Below are positions 51,762 through 62,148 of a stretch of 64,000 nucleotides of DNA, one piece after another (the first letter of the stretch is position 1; each line of letters begins with the position of its first letter). The DNA is from CBDCYS01 sp965226245 (GTDB lineage: Bacteria > Acidobacteriota > Terriglobia > Bryobacterales > UBA6623). The notes beneath the pieces are model-generated. The model had not been told where the DNA came from and did no database searches. It saw only the letters and a program-made list of their open reading frames with translations. A program made the position numbers and the translations under genes. Where the stretch lies: positions 3,844,001-3,908,000 of the forward strand of contig CBDDCL010000015.1 in NCBI GenBank assembly GCA_965226245.1. Reading direction: 5' to 3'.

Positions 51762-52103
51762 ATGGCATCTTCACACGGATCAGAACAGCGCAGGTCACTC
51801 CGCTTCGGTCTTGCCCTTCCTCTCGACGTGGTTCGCCTCAGCGACCGTGACGTCAATGTGTCTGGCACAACCCGAAACGTGGGTTCCTCAGGCGCTTACT
51901 TCGTCGTCGGCGAACTGAACGTTTCCATCGGTTCGCCAATCGAGTTCATCGTCACTTTGCGAAACACCCAGGCCGAAGGAGAACGGATCCGGCTTCGTTG
52001 CCGGGGCCGGGTCACGCGCTCGGAAAAGGCCGGCTCTCAGGGCGGGACGGGCGTAGCGGCTACCATTGACCGCTATGAGTTCCTGCGCGGCCTGATGAAC
52101 TAG
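51762..52103 (+). CDS. PilZ domain protein
   Basis: 113 residues, a single PilZ-like barrel. RRSLRFGLALPLDV supplies the N-terminal Arg motif, and TTRNVGSSGAYFVV the second motif, where the canonical Ser is replaced by Gly (N-V-G-S-S-G against [DN]-x-S-x-x-G). LRCRGRVTRSEK and GVAATIDRYEF complete the fold. Typical PilZ proteins bind cyclic di-GMP; the altered motif makes binding uncertain. It lies 40 bp from the IS1380 end. Confidence 0.85.
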   Translation: MASSHGSEQRRSLRFGLALPLDVVRLSDRDVNVSGTTRNVGSSGAYFVVGELNVSIGSPIEFIVTLRNTQAEGERIRLRCRGRVTRSEKAGSQGGTGVAATIDRYEFLRGLMN

Positions 52104-52212
52104 AGGTTGCTAGACTGCCGAGCCGGGCACGGCGTTTGGCCTGAAGTAGATCTGTATTCTTGCCTGTCAACCCCTCCCCGCACTCCGTTCGTCAATCTTT
52201 TGCTCCCGTTTA

Positions 52213-53337
52213 TCAAGCTCCCTCGGCCGGCCGATTGCCGTAGATTCTCGGGACCCTCTTCGAGAGGCCACACAAAACCTCATAAGGAATCGTGCCGCAA
52301 TGGCCGGCCATCACCGTGGCGTCGAGTCCCTTGCCGATCAGAGTCACCTCGTCACCAGGCTCGGCTTGCGGCACTGACCGAAGATCGACCAGCGTCACGT
52401 CCATGCTGACGAGGCCGATAACCGGGCAAGAACGGTTCCTGATGAGCACTTGGCCTCCGTTCGACATCCGGCGGCTGAATCCGTCTCCGTAGCCCGCGGA
52501 TACAACGCCGACGCGCATCGGCTCCCGCGCGGTGCAGGATCCGTCATAACCGAGCCGCACTCCCTCCGCTGTGTCACGAACCATAATGATCCTCGCCTTC
52601 CATTCGAGGACGGGCTCCACGCTGAAGCGGGGCTCGGGCGCCGCGCCGGACGGTCCGGGAAGGTAGCCGTAGAGTGCCAGCCCGGGCCGCACCATGCTGT
52701 AATCCTCTCCGGCCCGATAGGCGATTGCGGCGCTGTTCGAGATATGGAGGAAGCGCGGACGAACTCCGAGTTCCCGTAGCTGGGTGGTCACACGCAGGAA
52801 TCGCGCGCTTTGCTCCGCCGACTGCTCTCCGATGAAGTCATGCGCCGAAGCCAGATGGGTCGCCAGCCCGTCCAATCGCAGGCGGGAGGCTTTCCGTATC
52901 GAGTCAACCAATCGCTGCAATGGTTCCGCGTCCAGGCCGAGCCGTGTCATTCCCGTGTCCAGCTCGAGATGAAAAGGGAGCCGGTTTCCGCTCGCCGCCG
53001 CTTGCCCATCCCAGCGATCGAGCTGCCCGAGGGTCTGAACCATAGGGGTGAGCCGATGAACCCGCGCATCTTCTTCTTCGCCGGGATGGAAGCCGCACAG
53101 CACCAAAATCTCACCCTCGATCCCCGCCAGACGCAGGGCGACGCCCTCTTCCAGGCAAGAGACCGCAAACCATCCGGCTCCCGCCGCCGATAGGGTGCGT
53201 CCGACTTCCACCGCCCCGTGCCCGTAGGCGTCCGCCTTCACCACCGGCAGTACGGTGACAGAGCCCCCGACGGCACCCCGGACCTTCTGGTAGTTCGCGG
53301 CGAGGCGTTCAAGATCGATGCGTGCGTGAGTCCGCAT
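52213..53337 (-). CDS. alr: Alanine racemase
   Basis: 374 residues. The PLP Lys is in LPVVKADAYGHGAVEVG (about residue 34); the second catalytic base Tyr is in VRLGYDGSCTA; the substrate region has HLELDTGMTRLGLD and HISNSAAIAY. It interconverts L- and D-alanine for peptidoglycan synthesis. ATG 53337 gives the standard N-terminus. A palindromic repeat lies upstream and PilZ converges downstream. Confidence 0.96.
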   Translation of the reverse strand: MRTHARIDLERLAANYQKVRGAVGGSVTVLPVVKADAYGHGAVEVGRTLSAAGAGWFAVSCLEEGVALRLAGIEGEILVLCGFHPGEEEDARVHRLTPMVQTLGQLDRWDGQAAASGNRLPFHLELDTGMTRLGLDAEPLQRLVDSIRKASRLRLDGLATHLASAHDFIGEQSAEQSARFLRVTTQLRELGVRPRFLHISNSAAIAYRAGEDYSMVRPGLALYGYLPGPSGAAPEPRFSVEPVLEWKARIIMVRDTAEGVRLGYDGSCTAREPMRVGVVSAGYGDGFSRRMSNGGQVLIRNRSCPVIGLVSMDVTLVDLRSVPQAEPGDEVTLIGKGLDATVMAGHCGTIPYEVLCGLSKRVPRIYGNRPAEGA

Positions 53338-53397
53338 GGCGGTTCTACAAATCTAACATCCATGGCGGCGAATCCGGTTTAAAGCTGATCTAGCTAG

Positions 53398-53521
53398 CAG
53401 GCCGTGGTGCAAGTCCGACTACGCGAAAAAGGGTACAGCCACCGATTCTCGCGCCGCACTATTATTGGAAACAAAGGGATCCCACGAGCGAGCATCGGAT
53501 GGCAGTCCCCCATTTTCGCAG
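53398..53521. repeat. Palindromic intergenic repeat, copy 4 of 5
   Basis: Same orientation as copy 3: GCCGTGGTGCAAGTCC..., AAGGGTACAGCCACCGATTC, then GCATCGGATGGCAGTCCCCC and ATTTTCGC. It sits upstream of alr. Confidence 0.72.
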
Positions 53522-53578
53522 AGAACGTCTTCATTCCCGTTGCGGCCTGGCTATGTCAGGTATTCCTGAGCCCTGCAA

Positions 53579-54110
53579 CCTGAATTATGCACAGATTCGC
53601 TTTGCGAGTGCGGCTGCGTTCGTAGCGGCTTGACGGCCGTCGTAAGGTGGGAGCTCGGCAACTGGTCTTTTGGCTTCTCCGTCCCCGGTTTCCCCTCCCG
53701 CCCAGAATCCGCGTCGGCAAAACCCCGCTCCGAAGTGGCGTGTTTCCAGTACGTTGCGGCCAGTGCATAAAATTTTATGCATAGCGCATAGCCAGGCTCT
53801 CAGATCAACGCCCTCTCGACTACCGGCGGCAAGCCGCCGTAGGGAGTCGGCTTCCTGCCGCGGAAGTTGTCAAGGCGTGGATGCCCCGATTTTATTGGGC
53901 TGCGAGACCGTCACGGCTGGGCCTTGTTTGACGGCCCTTTGGGAGCTATGCTGTTTTCGCTTGGTAACCATTTGGGTGACCTCCTTTGGGTTGGCTGGTG
54001 AAGCTGGAATCTTTGCCAGCCTACCTTTTTACCCCATGTTTTCGGGCGTTCCCCAATGGTCCCTTGCGGCTCAGCCCTCCTCAGGTGCACCCCGCAATGC
54101 ATAATTCAGG
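53579..54110 (-). mobile_element. 532-bp IS1380 deletion derivative (MITE), copy B
   Basis: Same length and apparently identical to the copies at 19278 and 60209, with duplication TGCAA (53574-53578, 54111-54115). It keeps the strong ribosome site and 33-codon ORF. The 300 bp after it (54116-54410) hold nothing recognisable. Confidence 0.9.
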
Positions 54111-54410
54111 TGCAACCTATCTCATAAATGGGCCAAGGACAAGACTTGACGTCTGCCAGGGATGGAACGCGACGGGGTTGGAACGACTTGATCTGGAGAG
54201 ATCGGGACCGTAGCTCGCTCGCGGCCGCGCACCTCCAGCAAGCGGATTACCGGGCGCGGGGTGATAGGTGGACGGAACGCGATTTACCATTAGGTATCCG
54301 CCGACAAGCACTATCTAGATGTTTCGGAGGACTTAGTCCCGCTCACGTTCCCGGAGGTCTTCCCAAACCGTATGAGTCTCAGGACCGGACTCGGCCGACG
54401 GCCGCCGGTC

Positions 54411-55180
54411 TCATTGAATCACGACCGTCACGACGTTGGCCACGACGCCGTCCACCATAATGACAATCTCCACTTCGCCGCGCCCGATTAGATCGCGTGA
54501 AATCGGACCGAGGTTGAACTGATCGAGCCCTAAGAAGAAGCCCTGGTCTCCGGCAAACAGAACGGGGATCTCTTGTCCGCCGATCGTCGCCCGCACGGCG
54601 GAGAGATCCGAGCGGCCCCGAACACCGGTGGCAAATAACACCAGAAATACTTCGTCTCCGTCGCCGCCCAGGCCGATCGGGTTGCCGACGCAGTTCCCGA
54701 CCCCGGCGCTGCAATCAAACGTTAGGCCGTCCGTCCGCGTGTCGTCCGCGGCAATCGAGACGAACTGACCGGCGGCAACACCCTCGCCACTCGCGTTTGC
54801 GGTAAACACAGCCGGCGCAACTGGCGCAATCACGATCACGCCTCGGGAGATAAGGCCGTCTGCGTTCGAGATCACAACCTCGGCTGGCCCGAGCGCCACG
54901 TCCCCGGGAATGAACAGGTTTGTTTGCAGGAAGTCCACAAAGAACAAGCGGCCATAGTGAATCCTGCCGTCGCTGCCGATAATGCGCACCACCGTTCCCA
55001 GCAGACTCGTCGGCAAGGGGAGTTGATCGTTGATCCGGAAGCCCGTCGCCACGTTCGGTGCGAAAGCGCTCGCAATGCTGGCCGCTGACAGGTTCGGCCC
55101 CACGAAGCTTCCGGCCGAGACGGTCACGGCTTCCTCGTCGTCCCCAAAGTTGTCCGGCAGCACCTGAGGGAATTCAAAGA
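54411..55180 (-). pseudogene. Lipase-like protein, C-terminal part with Solibacter domain
   Basis: After one copy of the 8-bp duplication the frame reads FPQVLPDNFGDDEEAVTVSA, then a TIGR03437-type domain (AASIASAFAPNVATGFRIND, LPTSLLGTVVRIIG, LFFVDFLQTNLFIPGDVA, VLFATGVRG). The stretch from about 54411 to 55172 is open and ends normally with VANVVTVVIQ. It is the 3' half of the gene cut by IS1595 at 55181; joined, it continues the 5' half in frame. The N-terminal peptide would not be translated alone. Confidence 0.82.
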
Positions 55181-56208
55181 AATGGGGTATTTAGTTGACT
55201 CCAGTAGCCACTACATCTTGGGGGTGGGGGTGCCGGCCCTGGTGGCCTCGACCATTGTCTTATAGGGAGCAGGGTCGGCGGCGACCGCCTGCTGGAGGAG
55301 GCGATAGAAAAGTTTGCCGCGCGACCGTGAGGTCCGCCGGTTGAAGCGGAACGTGAACTCGTCCAGGTAGTAGTCCAAATACTCGTGACTGACAGCCCCC
55401 TGGTGGGTCCCCAACAGCCAGCGCTTTAGCAGAGAGGCGACACGATGGACTCTCGGCAGCAGCTTACTCGCCGATTGCCGCTTCCCGCGCAGCACGGTGA
55501 CTTCATGGCGGTATCCTTTGTTCTCCAATCCCGCATAGCCTTCCCAGCCGTCGGTGTGCACGAGGCTGCCAGGTTGGATAGCTTCTTCGACAAAGGCTTC
55601 CAAGCTCGCCGCTGAGGCATCCGCGATCCGACGGAGCCGGATGCGACCCATACCGCGCCCATCCTCCTCGGCAGCAACCGCAACTAACGCTTTGCCAACC
55701 ATTTCGCGACCTCGGACGCCCTCTTCGACTCCGCCCACATACGTTTCGTCCACCTCCACCCGGCCGACCAGCCGATTGCGACCGGGGCGCACCATGGCGC
55801 GGCGGAACTTGTGCAGCCAGGTCCAGGCGGTTACATAGCTACCCAAACCCAAGACCCGCTGCAACTCCAGCGCGCTGGCCCCGCCTTTTTGCGTTGTCAC
55901 CCACCAAGCCGCCCGGAACCACAACGTCAAGGGCTTGCGGGTGTCCTGGAAAATCGTGCCCGCCGTCACCGAGGCCTGGTAACCGCAGTCGGCGCAGAGC
56001 AGCAGATTGCGTTTGCTGGCCCATGAGGACTGGATCCCACAGCGCGGGCACACGAACCCCTCCGGCCAGCGCAGCTTCAGCAGGTACTCCCGGCACGCCT
56101 CCTCGGTCGAGAATCGAGCTTCCAACTCGACGAGGTTTCGGGGGTAGTCCTCCTTCATGCCCCCAACCACAACATATTGTGGCTACTGGAGTCAACTAAA
56201 TACCCCAT
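55181..56208 (-). mobile_element. IS1595-family element, copy 2
   Basis: 1028 bp, duplication TTCAAAGA (55173-55180, 56209-56216), same ends as the copy at 12669. Removing the element with one duplication copy restores an open frame through the lipase-like gene. Confidence 0.94.
55211..56170 (-). CDS. IS1595-family transposase (ISXO2-like domain), copy 2
   Basis: 319 residues; zinc-ribbon Cys pairs (CPRCG, CADCG) and catalytic motifs VEVDETYVGG, VHTDGWEGY. One residue differs from copy 1 (KLFYRLLQ here, which fits the family better than Cys). Same coding direction as the host gene. Confidence 0.93.
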   Translation of the reverse strand: MVGGMKEDYPRNLVELEARFSTEEACREYLLKLRWPEGFVCPRCGIQSSWASKRNLLLCADCGYQASVTAGTIFQDTRKPLTLWFRAAWWVTTQKGGASALELQRVLGLGSYVTAWTWLHKFRRAMVRPGRNRLVGRVEVDETYVGGVEEGVRGREMVGKALVAVAAEEDGRGMGRIRLRRIADASAASLEAFVEEAIQPGSLVHTDGWEGYAGLENKGYRHEVTVLRGKRQSASKLLPRVHRVASLLKRWLLGTHQGAVSHEYLDYYLDEFTFRFNRRTSRSRGKLFYRLLQQAVAADPAPYKTMVEATRAGTPTPKM

Positions 56209-58332
56209 TTCAAAGATATCGAATCCAAAGCGATCTGCAACTAATGGGTTCACGTTCGGGATGGTCGTGCCGTCTGACGTGAAATAGCCCGCAATTTGTG
56301 CCTGGGCCGCCCGAGAGACTTCTCCGCCCACACCGAAGAGGTCCTCGAATTCGACGAGGAACGCATGCGGGTTTTCACGCAACGACGGCACGGCCGCCCG
56401 AGCCAGGTCGTGACGATAGACCTGCGTCGATAGCCGAGCGCCGGCCGCTCGCACGAGGGCGCTGTTTTCCGGGTTGGGGACGGTGGTATCTCCGAGCGCG
56501 ATCTGAAACAACGTCGCTTTCGCGGGCACACCGGGCAGGGAAGAGCGACTCAGATGGGTGGCAAACGCCAACGGGTCACCCGGCATTTGGGCCCATTCCG
56601 CACGTTCAACAACGGTCTGGATCGCCAGTGCTCCTGGCACGCTGATCACGCGCGGCGGCTGGTTGCGGATGGGATAGTCGTCGTTGAAGGCGCCGTTGTC
56701 GTTCAGCAACGCCGGCTCACGGTTGGCCAAGAAATCGATTGCGATATCCCCGAGCCCCTCACTATGACGAGAAATGTCGACCACAGAGCCGCCCCCGACG
56801 TTGAGCACGGCGGCCCGGATCGCCGGCTCGATTGCGTGGAGAAGCGAGCCGGTCAACGCACCCAGCGACTGCCCGGCAAAATAGATGCGGCCGGCGTCGA
56901 GCGGACTCCCGCCCGTTCCGTCAATGTCGAGGCCCGACTGGATCAGACGCACTAACTGCATGAGATCCACGACGGTCTGACGCAAGCAGTCCCGTATCCC
57001 GGCCGGCGCCGGGTCGAAAACGATGCAGCCCTCGCGGCCCTCGATCCTCCCGTCACCGTTCCGATCGATGCTGCGGCCGCCTAGAGGGAGTTCGACGGTT
57101 CCACCGGCGGTTTGCGTCAGGCGCACGATACTGTTCGGGCCACCCCCGTGGCCGACCGCAGTGATTGCCAGCGTGGCAAAGCCCTGTGCGGCCAACCCGT
57201 TGGCAATGAGCACCGGCCCGCCTAGACGGCTGTCCCCCAGGCCGTGAGCAACGATCGCAACGGGATAACCTTGCGCGGGCGGTGCGGCCGCGGGCAAGAC
57301 TACCTGGAAGAAGACGTTGCTGGTCGAGTTCGCCGCGGGTGGGGGCTGGCCGGTCGGAGCCGCTGGAATGAGCTGGTTCCCATCGAGATAGTTTGGTGAT
57401 TCGTAAACGCCGAAAGCGATGCGATCAATGTTCGGCAGGAACAGAGACGGCTGCGGCACGGTAAAGTCGTCGAACAGGCCCGGCCCGGTTTCCGTGCGAA
57501 TGGTGATCGCTAACAGATTGCGGAATTGATAGACGTTGGGCTCGCCTACGGGACGGAAGTTGGGCTCTGTGTCGCCGACTTGGTCCCGCGCTCCCTCGAG
57601 CCAGGCGGTGGCGCTTAGAGTGGTAAACAACGAGGCCGCCACAACGAACGAGGGGTCATCGAGCGCCAGCACGGCCGCCGACAGTCGGCCGCAATAGTCG
57701 CCGGCGGGCTGAGTGATACAGGCATCGAACGCCGGGTCACGCTCGACCGCGTCGCCCTGCTCGTCACGAACATCCTGGGTCACCACGAGCAGATAACGCC
57801 GATGCTGATCAAAAACCTCGTTCGGTTTGAAATGCGCGGTGTTCGTGGCCGAGTCGTAGACCAGTTGATTGATCTGTGTCGTGTGGCCCTCCGGCCGCAA
57901 GCCCGGCTCCTCGGCCGTGAGGTTGTCGAGCCAGACGAAATGCACGCCCATTTCGACTGAATGCAAATTGACCGGCGCCGAGAACCGAATGGTGGTCCGA
58001 GGGTTCAAGCTGAAGCCGTCCAGCCGGTTGACTTCCCCGATCTCAGCGCACGAACTGGGCTGGTCGCCGCAGGGAGGGAGAGGGAGGTTCACCTTCAGCC
58101 CTGTCTTCTGCGTGGGGTCGGGCACCGTCAGAGCATCGGTTGGGAACGGCCCGACCAGCGGATTCCCTACGTCAAACATTGCGCGGACGCCCGCAGCGGT
58201 GAGGACCGTTGTAGGGACAAAGAGGCAAACGAGGGGAGCAAGAAAACATAGCCGGTGGCTCGGCCGCCGTGGGGACCTGTTGGGGGGTTGTACAATCCTT
58301 TGCATCGGTCGTTTCGCGAATCGCGGGGACAT
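56209..58332 (-). pseudogene. Lipase-like alpha/beta hydrolase, N-terminal part, cut by IS1595
   Basis: From ATG 58332 the frame encodes a basic N-terminus, a hydrophobic signal segment (LCFLAPLVCLFVPTTVLTA), and a region like the N-terminal domain of bacterial virulence-factor lipases (FDVGNPLVGPFPTDALTVPD, NLPLPPCG, RLDGFSLNPRTTIRFSAPVN). The alpha/beta hydrolase core follows with the nucleophile elbow FAGQSLGAL, IVAHGLGDSR and a late EDLF/HAFLVEF segment holding the likely His. The gene stops inside the IS after GFDIFE. ATG 58305 or 58395 are alternative starts. Confidence 0.82.
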
Positions 58333-58372
58333 TCTAACATACGCCTGTGGAACAAGATTTGTCTTGTTCACG

Positions 58373-58732
58373 TTAATCTGAAGCCTTCTTGTCAAGCGGC
58401 TCTCCCTCGATCAGCGACATCGCGATGAACGTCTTGCCGTCGGCTTCGTCGATCTCGTGCACGTGACAGACGTTCGGGTGATGCTAGGCAGCAGCGGCTT
58501 GAGCTTCGCGATCGAAGCGCTTGCGGGCTGCTTCATCTTTCAGCAAGTGGTCAGCTAGGAATTTCAGGGCCACCGAGCGCTTGAGCTTCGTATTTTCGGT
58601 CTTGTAAACGACACCCATCCCGCCCTGGCCGAGCTTGGAGAGGACCTTGTAGTGGCTGATGGTGGAGCCGACTACGACGCCCAATTGTACCGCTACCGGA
58701 TACCTGGCGGTAACAAGGCTTCCCGCCAGCAA
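58373..58732 (-). pseudogene. Ser/Thr protein kinase, N-lobe remnant
   Basis: VVGSTISHYKVLSKLGQGGMGVVYK and VALKFLADHLLKDEAARKRFDRE are the Gly-rich loop and Lys region of a Pkn-type kinase. A TAG follows AQAAAA, then the frame continues HHPNVCHVHEIDEADGKTF and MSLIEGEPL before stopping at 58373. The catalytic loop and everything downstream are missing, so it is a decayed 5' fragment. Confidence 0.75.
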
Positions 58733-58836
58733 TCCGGTTCAAGGCCATGGTAACTCAATAGACGAGGGGTTTTCAGCTCTTCCGACGACGCCGAGGAGGG
58801 CCTTTGACGATGGATACGTGGTGAAGGCGATTTTCG

Positions 58837-59493
58837 CTACGGCAGCTCTTTCAGCTTGATGTTGCGGAACGTGATTTCGAACCCTTCGGCTTCAAAACCG
58901 ACGTGGCCTTTGAGCATGCCGCATCCTGTAAAACGGCTGACCTCCGCGCCGTTGACCCAAAGCGCAATCGTGCCGGCTTCGGCACGGACCTCGAAGGTGT
59001 TCCACTCACCGGCCGGTTTGACGCGATTCTGGGTCATCTTCTCGCGGAGGTTCACAAACTTGAGGCCTCCGTCCACTATCGTCCTGCCGAACAAGAAAGC
59101 GCCAGATTCGCCGGTCTGCGCCTGGTGCCAGATTTCGCCGTAGCGCGACAGCCTGACCCCGATGCCACTGTTGTATCGTGGCGTGCCCGGCAGTGGCGTG
59201 AACCGCCATTCGACGTGGAGGATGAAGTTGGATAACTCTCGGTCGCTTCGCAGCCACTCGTGACCGCCCTTGCCGCTGCAGATCAGGGTTTTGGTTGGGG
59301 AGTCGACGCGCCATTGCGTTTCAGCCGAGAGAGGTTCGGTGGGAGGAATCCCGACTCGCTTCCAGCCTTTGAAGTCCTGCTGGGGCAACAGATCGACCCA
59401 TCCGCTGGGGTCCTGCTGCAAGGCGCTCTTTGTCTGCGCCCAGATTGCAGTGGTGCACAGAAGCGCCGTCAACAGCAGCGTCGTTTTCATCAT
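58837..59493 (-). CDS. DUF1080 protein (3-keto-disaccharide hydrolase-like), secreted
   Basis: 218 residues with signal peptide (MKTTLLLTALLCTTAIWAQ). DUF1080 jelly-roll motifs: DLLPQQDFKGWKRVG, ILHVEWRFTP, NSGIGVRLSR, WNTFEVRAEAGTIALWVNGAEVS, and FRNIKLKELP at the end. Distant paralog of 21098. Likely acts on keto-sugar glycosides outside the cytoplasm. No sugar oxidoreductase is adjacent; NIPSNAP lies upstream. Confidence 0.87.
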   Translation of the reverse strand: MMKTTLLLTALLCTTAIWAQTKSALQQDPSGWVDLLPQQDFKGWKRVGIPPTEPLSAETQWRVDSPTKTLICSGKGGHEWLRSDRELSNFILHVEWRFTPLPGTPRYNSGIGVRLSRYGEIWHQAQTGESGAFLFGRTIVDGGLKFVNLREKMTQNRVKPAGEWNTFEVRAEAGTIALWVNGAEVSRFTGCGMLKGHVGFEAEGFEITFRNIKLKELP

Positions 59494-59698
59494 GACCTAT
59501 GATATCAACTGCGCGGTCTCAACTAAAGGCCGCGGCGACCGTCACCGGTGACGGCTTGAAAACGCTGCTGCTGCCGGTGGGATAGGCTCCTAGCTGGAGC
59601 GGCCGCCAAGAACAAGTCTTCTGACCGCTTCTTGACTCGGATCAACCCAGCCCCAAAAAGGTTGGCATCCCCCCGGGGACTCCATTCGCGGACCCGAT

Positions 59699-60145
59699 TC
59701 ACTGGAGCGGCGAATAGTCTGTTGGGTTGAGAAACTTCGATTCGACCTTTTGGACAATCTTGCCATTCCTCTGAGACTCCGCATAGGCTTTCTTCCAGTC
59801 CGAATCGTTGCGGAAACCCGCCCAGGCCTTTTCTCGAGCTTCCATGCTGGGATACGCCAGGATGTAGACCAGCGTGTTCTTGGACTCGGGGCCGTCGCTT
59901 GGGGTCCAATAGCCGACCAAGGTCATGCCGTGCCTCACGAAGATGTAATTCGTGTGGTTGCGGAACCGCGCGTGCAAGTCGCCGAGCTTTCCTTCATGGG
60001 TTGTGTAGGTGCGCATCTCGAAGACACGTCCATCCGCGGCTTGCGCTGGTTGCGCCGTGGCCAGCGCTCCGGCCAGCACGGCAACCGCCGCGAAGACGCG
60101 AATGGCATGAGGGATGAGTTCAGAGCTGTTGCGATCAATGGTCAT
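59699..60145 (-). CDS. NIPSNAP family protein, exported
   Basis: 148 residues from ATG 60145, preceded by GGAGGAAGAA. A signal peptide (HAIRVFAAVAVLAGALATAQPAQA) precedes a ferredoxin-like NIPSNAP domain: VFEMRTYTTHEGKLGDL, GYWTPSDGPESKNTLVYILAY and EKAWAGFRNDSDWKKAY. The family is common in acidobacteria and planctomycetes, biochemical role unknown. Same direction as the DUF1080 gene, 205 bp apart. Confidence 0.9.
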   Translation of the reverse strand: MTIDRNSSELIPHAIRVFAAVAVLAGALATAQPAQAADGRVFEMRTYTTHEGKLGDLHARFRNHTNYIFVRHGMTLVGYWTPSDGPESKNTLVYILAYPSMEAREKAWAGFRNDSDWKKAYAESQRNGKIVQKVESKFLNPTDYSPLQ

Positions 60146-60208
60146 TTCTTCCTCCAGATGGTTGGCCGGTGACGGACTCGCGGGTCCGCCGACACGGGGA
60201 CAATGTAA

Positions 60209-60740
60209 CCTGAATTATGCATTGCGGGGTGCACCTGAGGAGGGCTGAGCCGCAAGGGACCATTGGGGAACGCCCGAAAACATGGGGTAAAAAGGTAGGC
60301 TGGCAAAGATTCCAGCTTCACCAGCCAACCCAAAGGAGGTCACCCAAATGGTTACCAAGCGAAAACAGCATAGCTCCCAAAGGGCCGTCAAACAAGGCCC
60401 AGCCGTGACGGTCTCGCAGCCCAATAAAATCGGGGCATCCACGCCTTGACAACTTCCGCGGCAGGAAGCCGACTCCCTACGGCGGCTTGCCGCCGGTAGT
60501 CGAGAGGGCGTTGATCTGAGAGCCTGGCTATGCGCTATGCATAAAATTTTATGCACTGGCCGCAACGTACTGGAAACACGCCACTTCGGAGCGGGGTTTT
60601 GCCGACGCGGATTCTGGGCGGGAGGGGAAACCGGGGACGGAGAAGCCAAAAGACCAGTTGCCGAGCTCCCACCTTACGACGGCCGTCAAGCCGCTACGAA
60701 CGCAGCCGCACTCGCAAAGCGAATCTGTGCATAATTCAGG
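60209..60740 (+). mobile_element. 532-bp IS1380 deletion derivative (MITE), copy C
   Basis: Inverted relative to copies A and B; duplication TGTAA (60204-60208, 60741-60745). The remnant ORF starts at ATG 60348 behind AAAGGAGGT and ends after KIGASTP, where a TGA replaces the codon following the transposase PKIGASTP-type segment. Confidence 0.9.
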
Positions 60741-60942
60741 TGTAACACAACGCGGGGGATCGGCAACCCGGCGCCGCTGTAAGCTCGGGTGGAGCCCGGG
60801 TGGATGATGCGATCCGCGGCCGTGACCGCCCTGTCGTAGCAAGTTTCGGCTGCGCGCGGACCCAGCAGGCGGGTTTGCGTTCTTGCCTTGGGTGCGCGAA
60901 ACTCTTCACTTGCAAGCAAACTGCCGGCGCGGCGCCCAATCC

Positions 60943-62046
60943 ATGAAGATCAAGAAAATCCTGGTTTACCAAGTCGACCTTCCGTTGCATGAAGGAAGCT
61001 TCAACTGGTCCGGCGGAAAGTCGGTCTCTGTCTTTGACAGCACGATCGTGCGGGTGGAAACGGATGCTGGTCTGGCGGGCCATGGCGAGGTTTGTCCGCT
61101 GGGCCCGGCGTATCTGCCGGCTTATGCGGCGGGCGCGCGAACGGGAATTGCCGAGCTAGCGCCCCACTTGATCGGCGAGGATCCGGCCCAGCTCGAGCGG
61201 CTGAATCGCCGGATGGACGCGGCGCTCAAAGGGCACGCTTACGCAAAATCAGCGATTGACATGGCTTGCTGGGATATTCTCGGGCAAAGTAGCGGGCTGC
61301 CCGTCTGTACGCTGCTTGGCGGACGCTACGGGGAAGACTTCGTTCTCTACCGCTCGATCTCGCAGCGGTCTCCAGAAGAAATGGCCGAGAACGTTGCCGG
61401 GTATCGCGCGCAAGGCTATCACCGCTTTCAGCTTAAAGTGGGCGCCGATCCTCATACCGACATTGAGCGCATTCAGGCGGTCTCGCGCGTACTGGAGCAC
61501 GGCGATATCCTGGTGGCCGATGCCAACACCGGCTGGCTCGCCCACGATGCCGCCCGCGTTGTGCGCGGCGTGAGCGATGTGGACGTCTACATCGAACAGC
61601 CTTGTCTGCGCTATGAAGATTGCCTCTCGATTCGCCGCCGCACGAATCATCCCTTCGTCCTTGACGAATCGATTGACGGGATTAACGCTCTGCTGCGCGC
61701 CGCCGGCGATCAGGCCATGGATGTCGTCAACATCAAGATCGGCAAGTTTGGCGGCCTCACGCGGGCCCGGCAGGCGAGGGATCTTTGTGTTTCGCTCGGC
61801 ATCGCGATGACAATCGAGGATAGCTGGGGAGGGGACATTACTACCGCCGCCATCGCTCACCTGGCCCACAGCACGCCGGCGGAATTCCTGTTCACCGCGA
61901 CCGACTTCAACAGCTATGTCACCGTCAGCACCGCCGAGGGCGCACCCAAACGCGACAACGGCCGCATGGCCGCCTCGACAGCACCGGGCTTGGGCGTGAC
62001 TCCCATCATGGAGACGCTCGGCGAGCCAGTGATACGGGTTTCGTAA
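60943..62046 (+). CDS. Enolase-superfamily dehydratase/epimerase (mandelate racemase group)
   Basis: 367 residues. The N-terminal capping domain (KKILVYQVDLPLHEGSFNWSGG) and barrel motifs are clear: base region FQLKVGADPHTD, metal ligands ADANTGW, YIEQPCL, VLDESIDG, and the second base Lys in NIKIGKFGG. This arrangement resembles cis-3-hydroxyproline dehydratase or hydroxyproline-betaine epimerase-like members, but the substrate cannot be fixed. It lies 200 bp after the MITE and has no operon partner visible. Confidence 0.85.
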   Translation: MKIKKILVYQVDLPLHEGSFNWSGGKSVSVFDSTIVRVETDAGLAGHGEVCPLGPAYLPAYAAGARTGIAELAPHLIGEDPAQLERLNRRMDAALKGHAYAKSAIDMACWDILGQSSGLPVCTLLGGRYGEDFVLYRSISQRSPEEMAENVAGYRAQGYHRFQLKVGADPHTDIERIQAVSRVLEHGDILVADANTGWLAHDAARVVRGVSDVDVYIEQPCLRYEDCLSIRRRTNHPFVLDESIDGINALLRAAGDQAMDVVNIKIGKFGGLTRARQARDLCVSLGIAMTIEDSWGGDITTAAIAHLAHSTPAEFLFTATDFNSYVTVSTAEGAPKRDNGRMAASTAPGLGVTPIMETLGEPVIRVS

Positions 62047-62148
62047 TTGCGGCATGGAAGGAAGGGGGCTTGACGGACGGGCGGCGCAAAGCGGCACGGC
62101 AGGCACGGACGGAAGTCCGCGCTTACGCGGGTCCGGAGGCCGACGCTT

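Noticed and set aside
54116..54410. Possible gene after MITE copy B
   Set aside because: Only short frames with no homology or ribosome site; treated as non-coding.
12669..56208. Composite transposon between the two IS1595 copies
   Set aside because: Each copy has its own 8-bp duplication, so they inserted independently.
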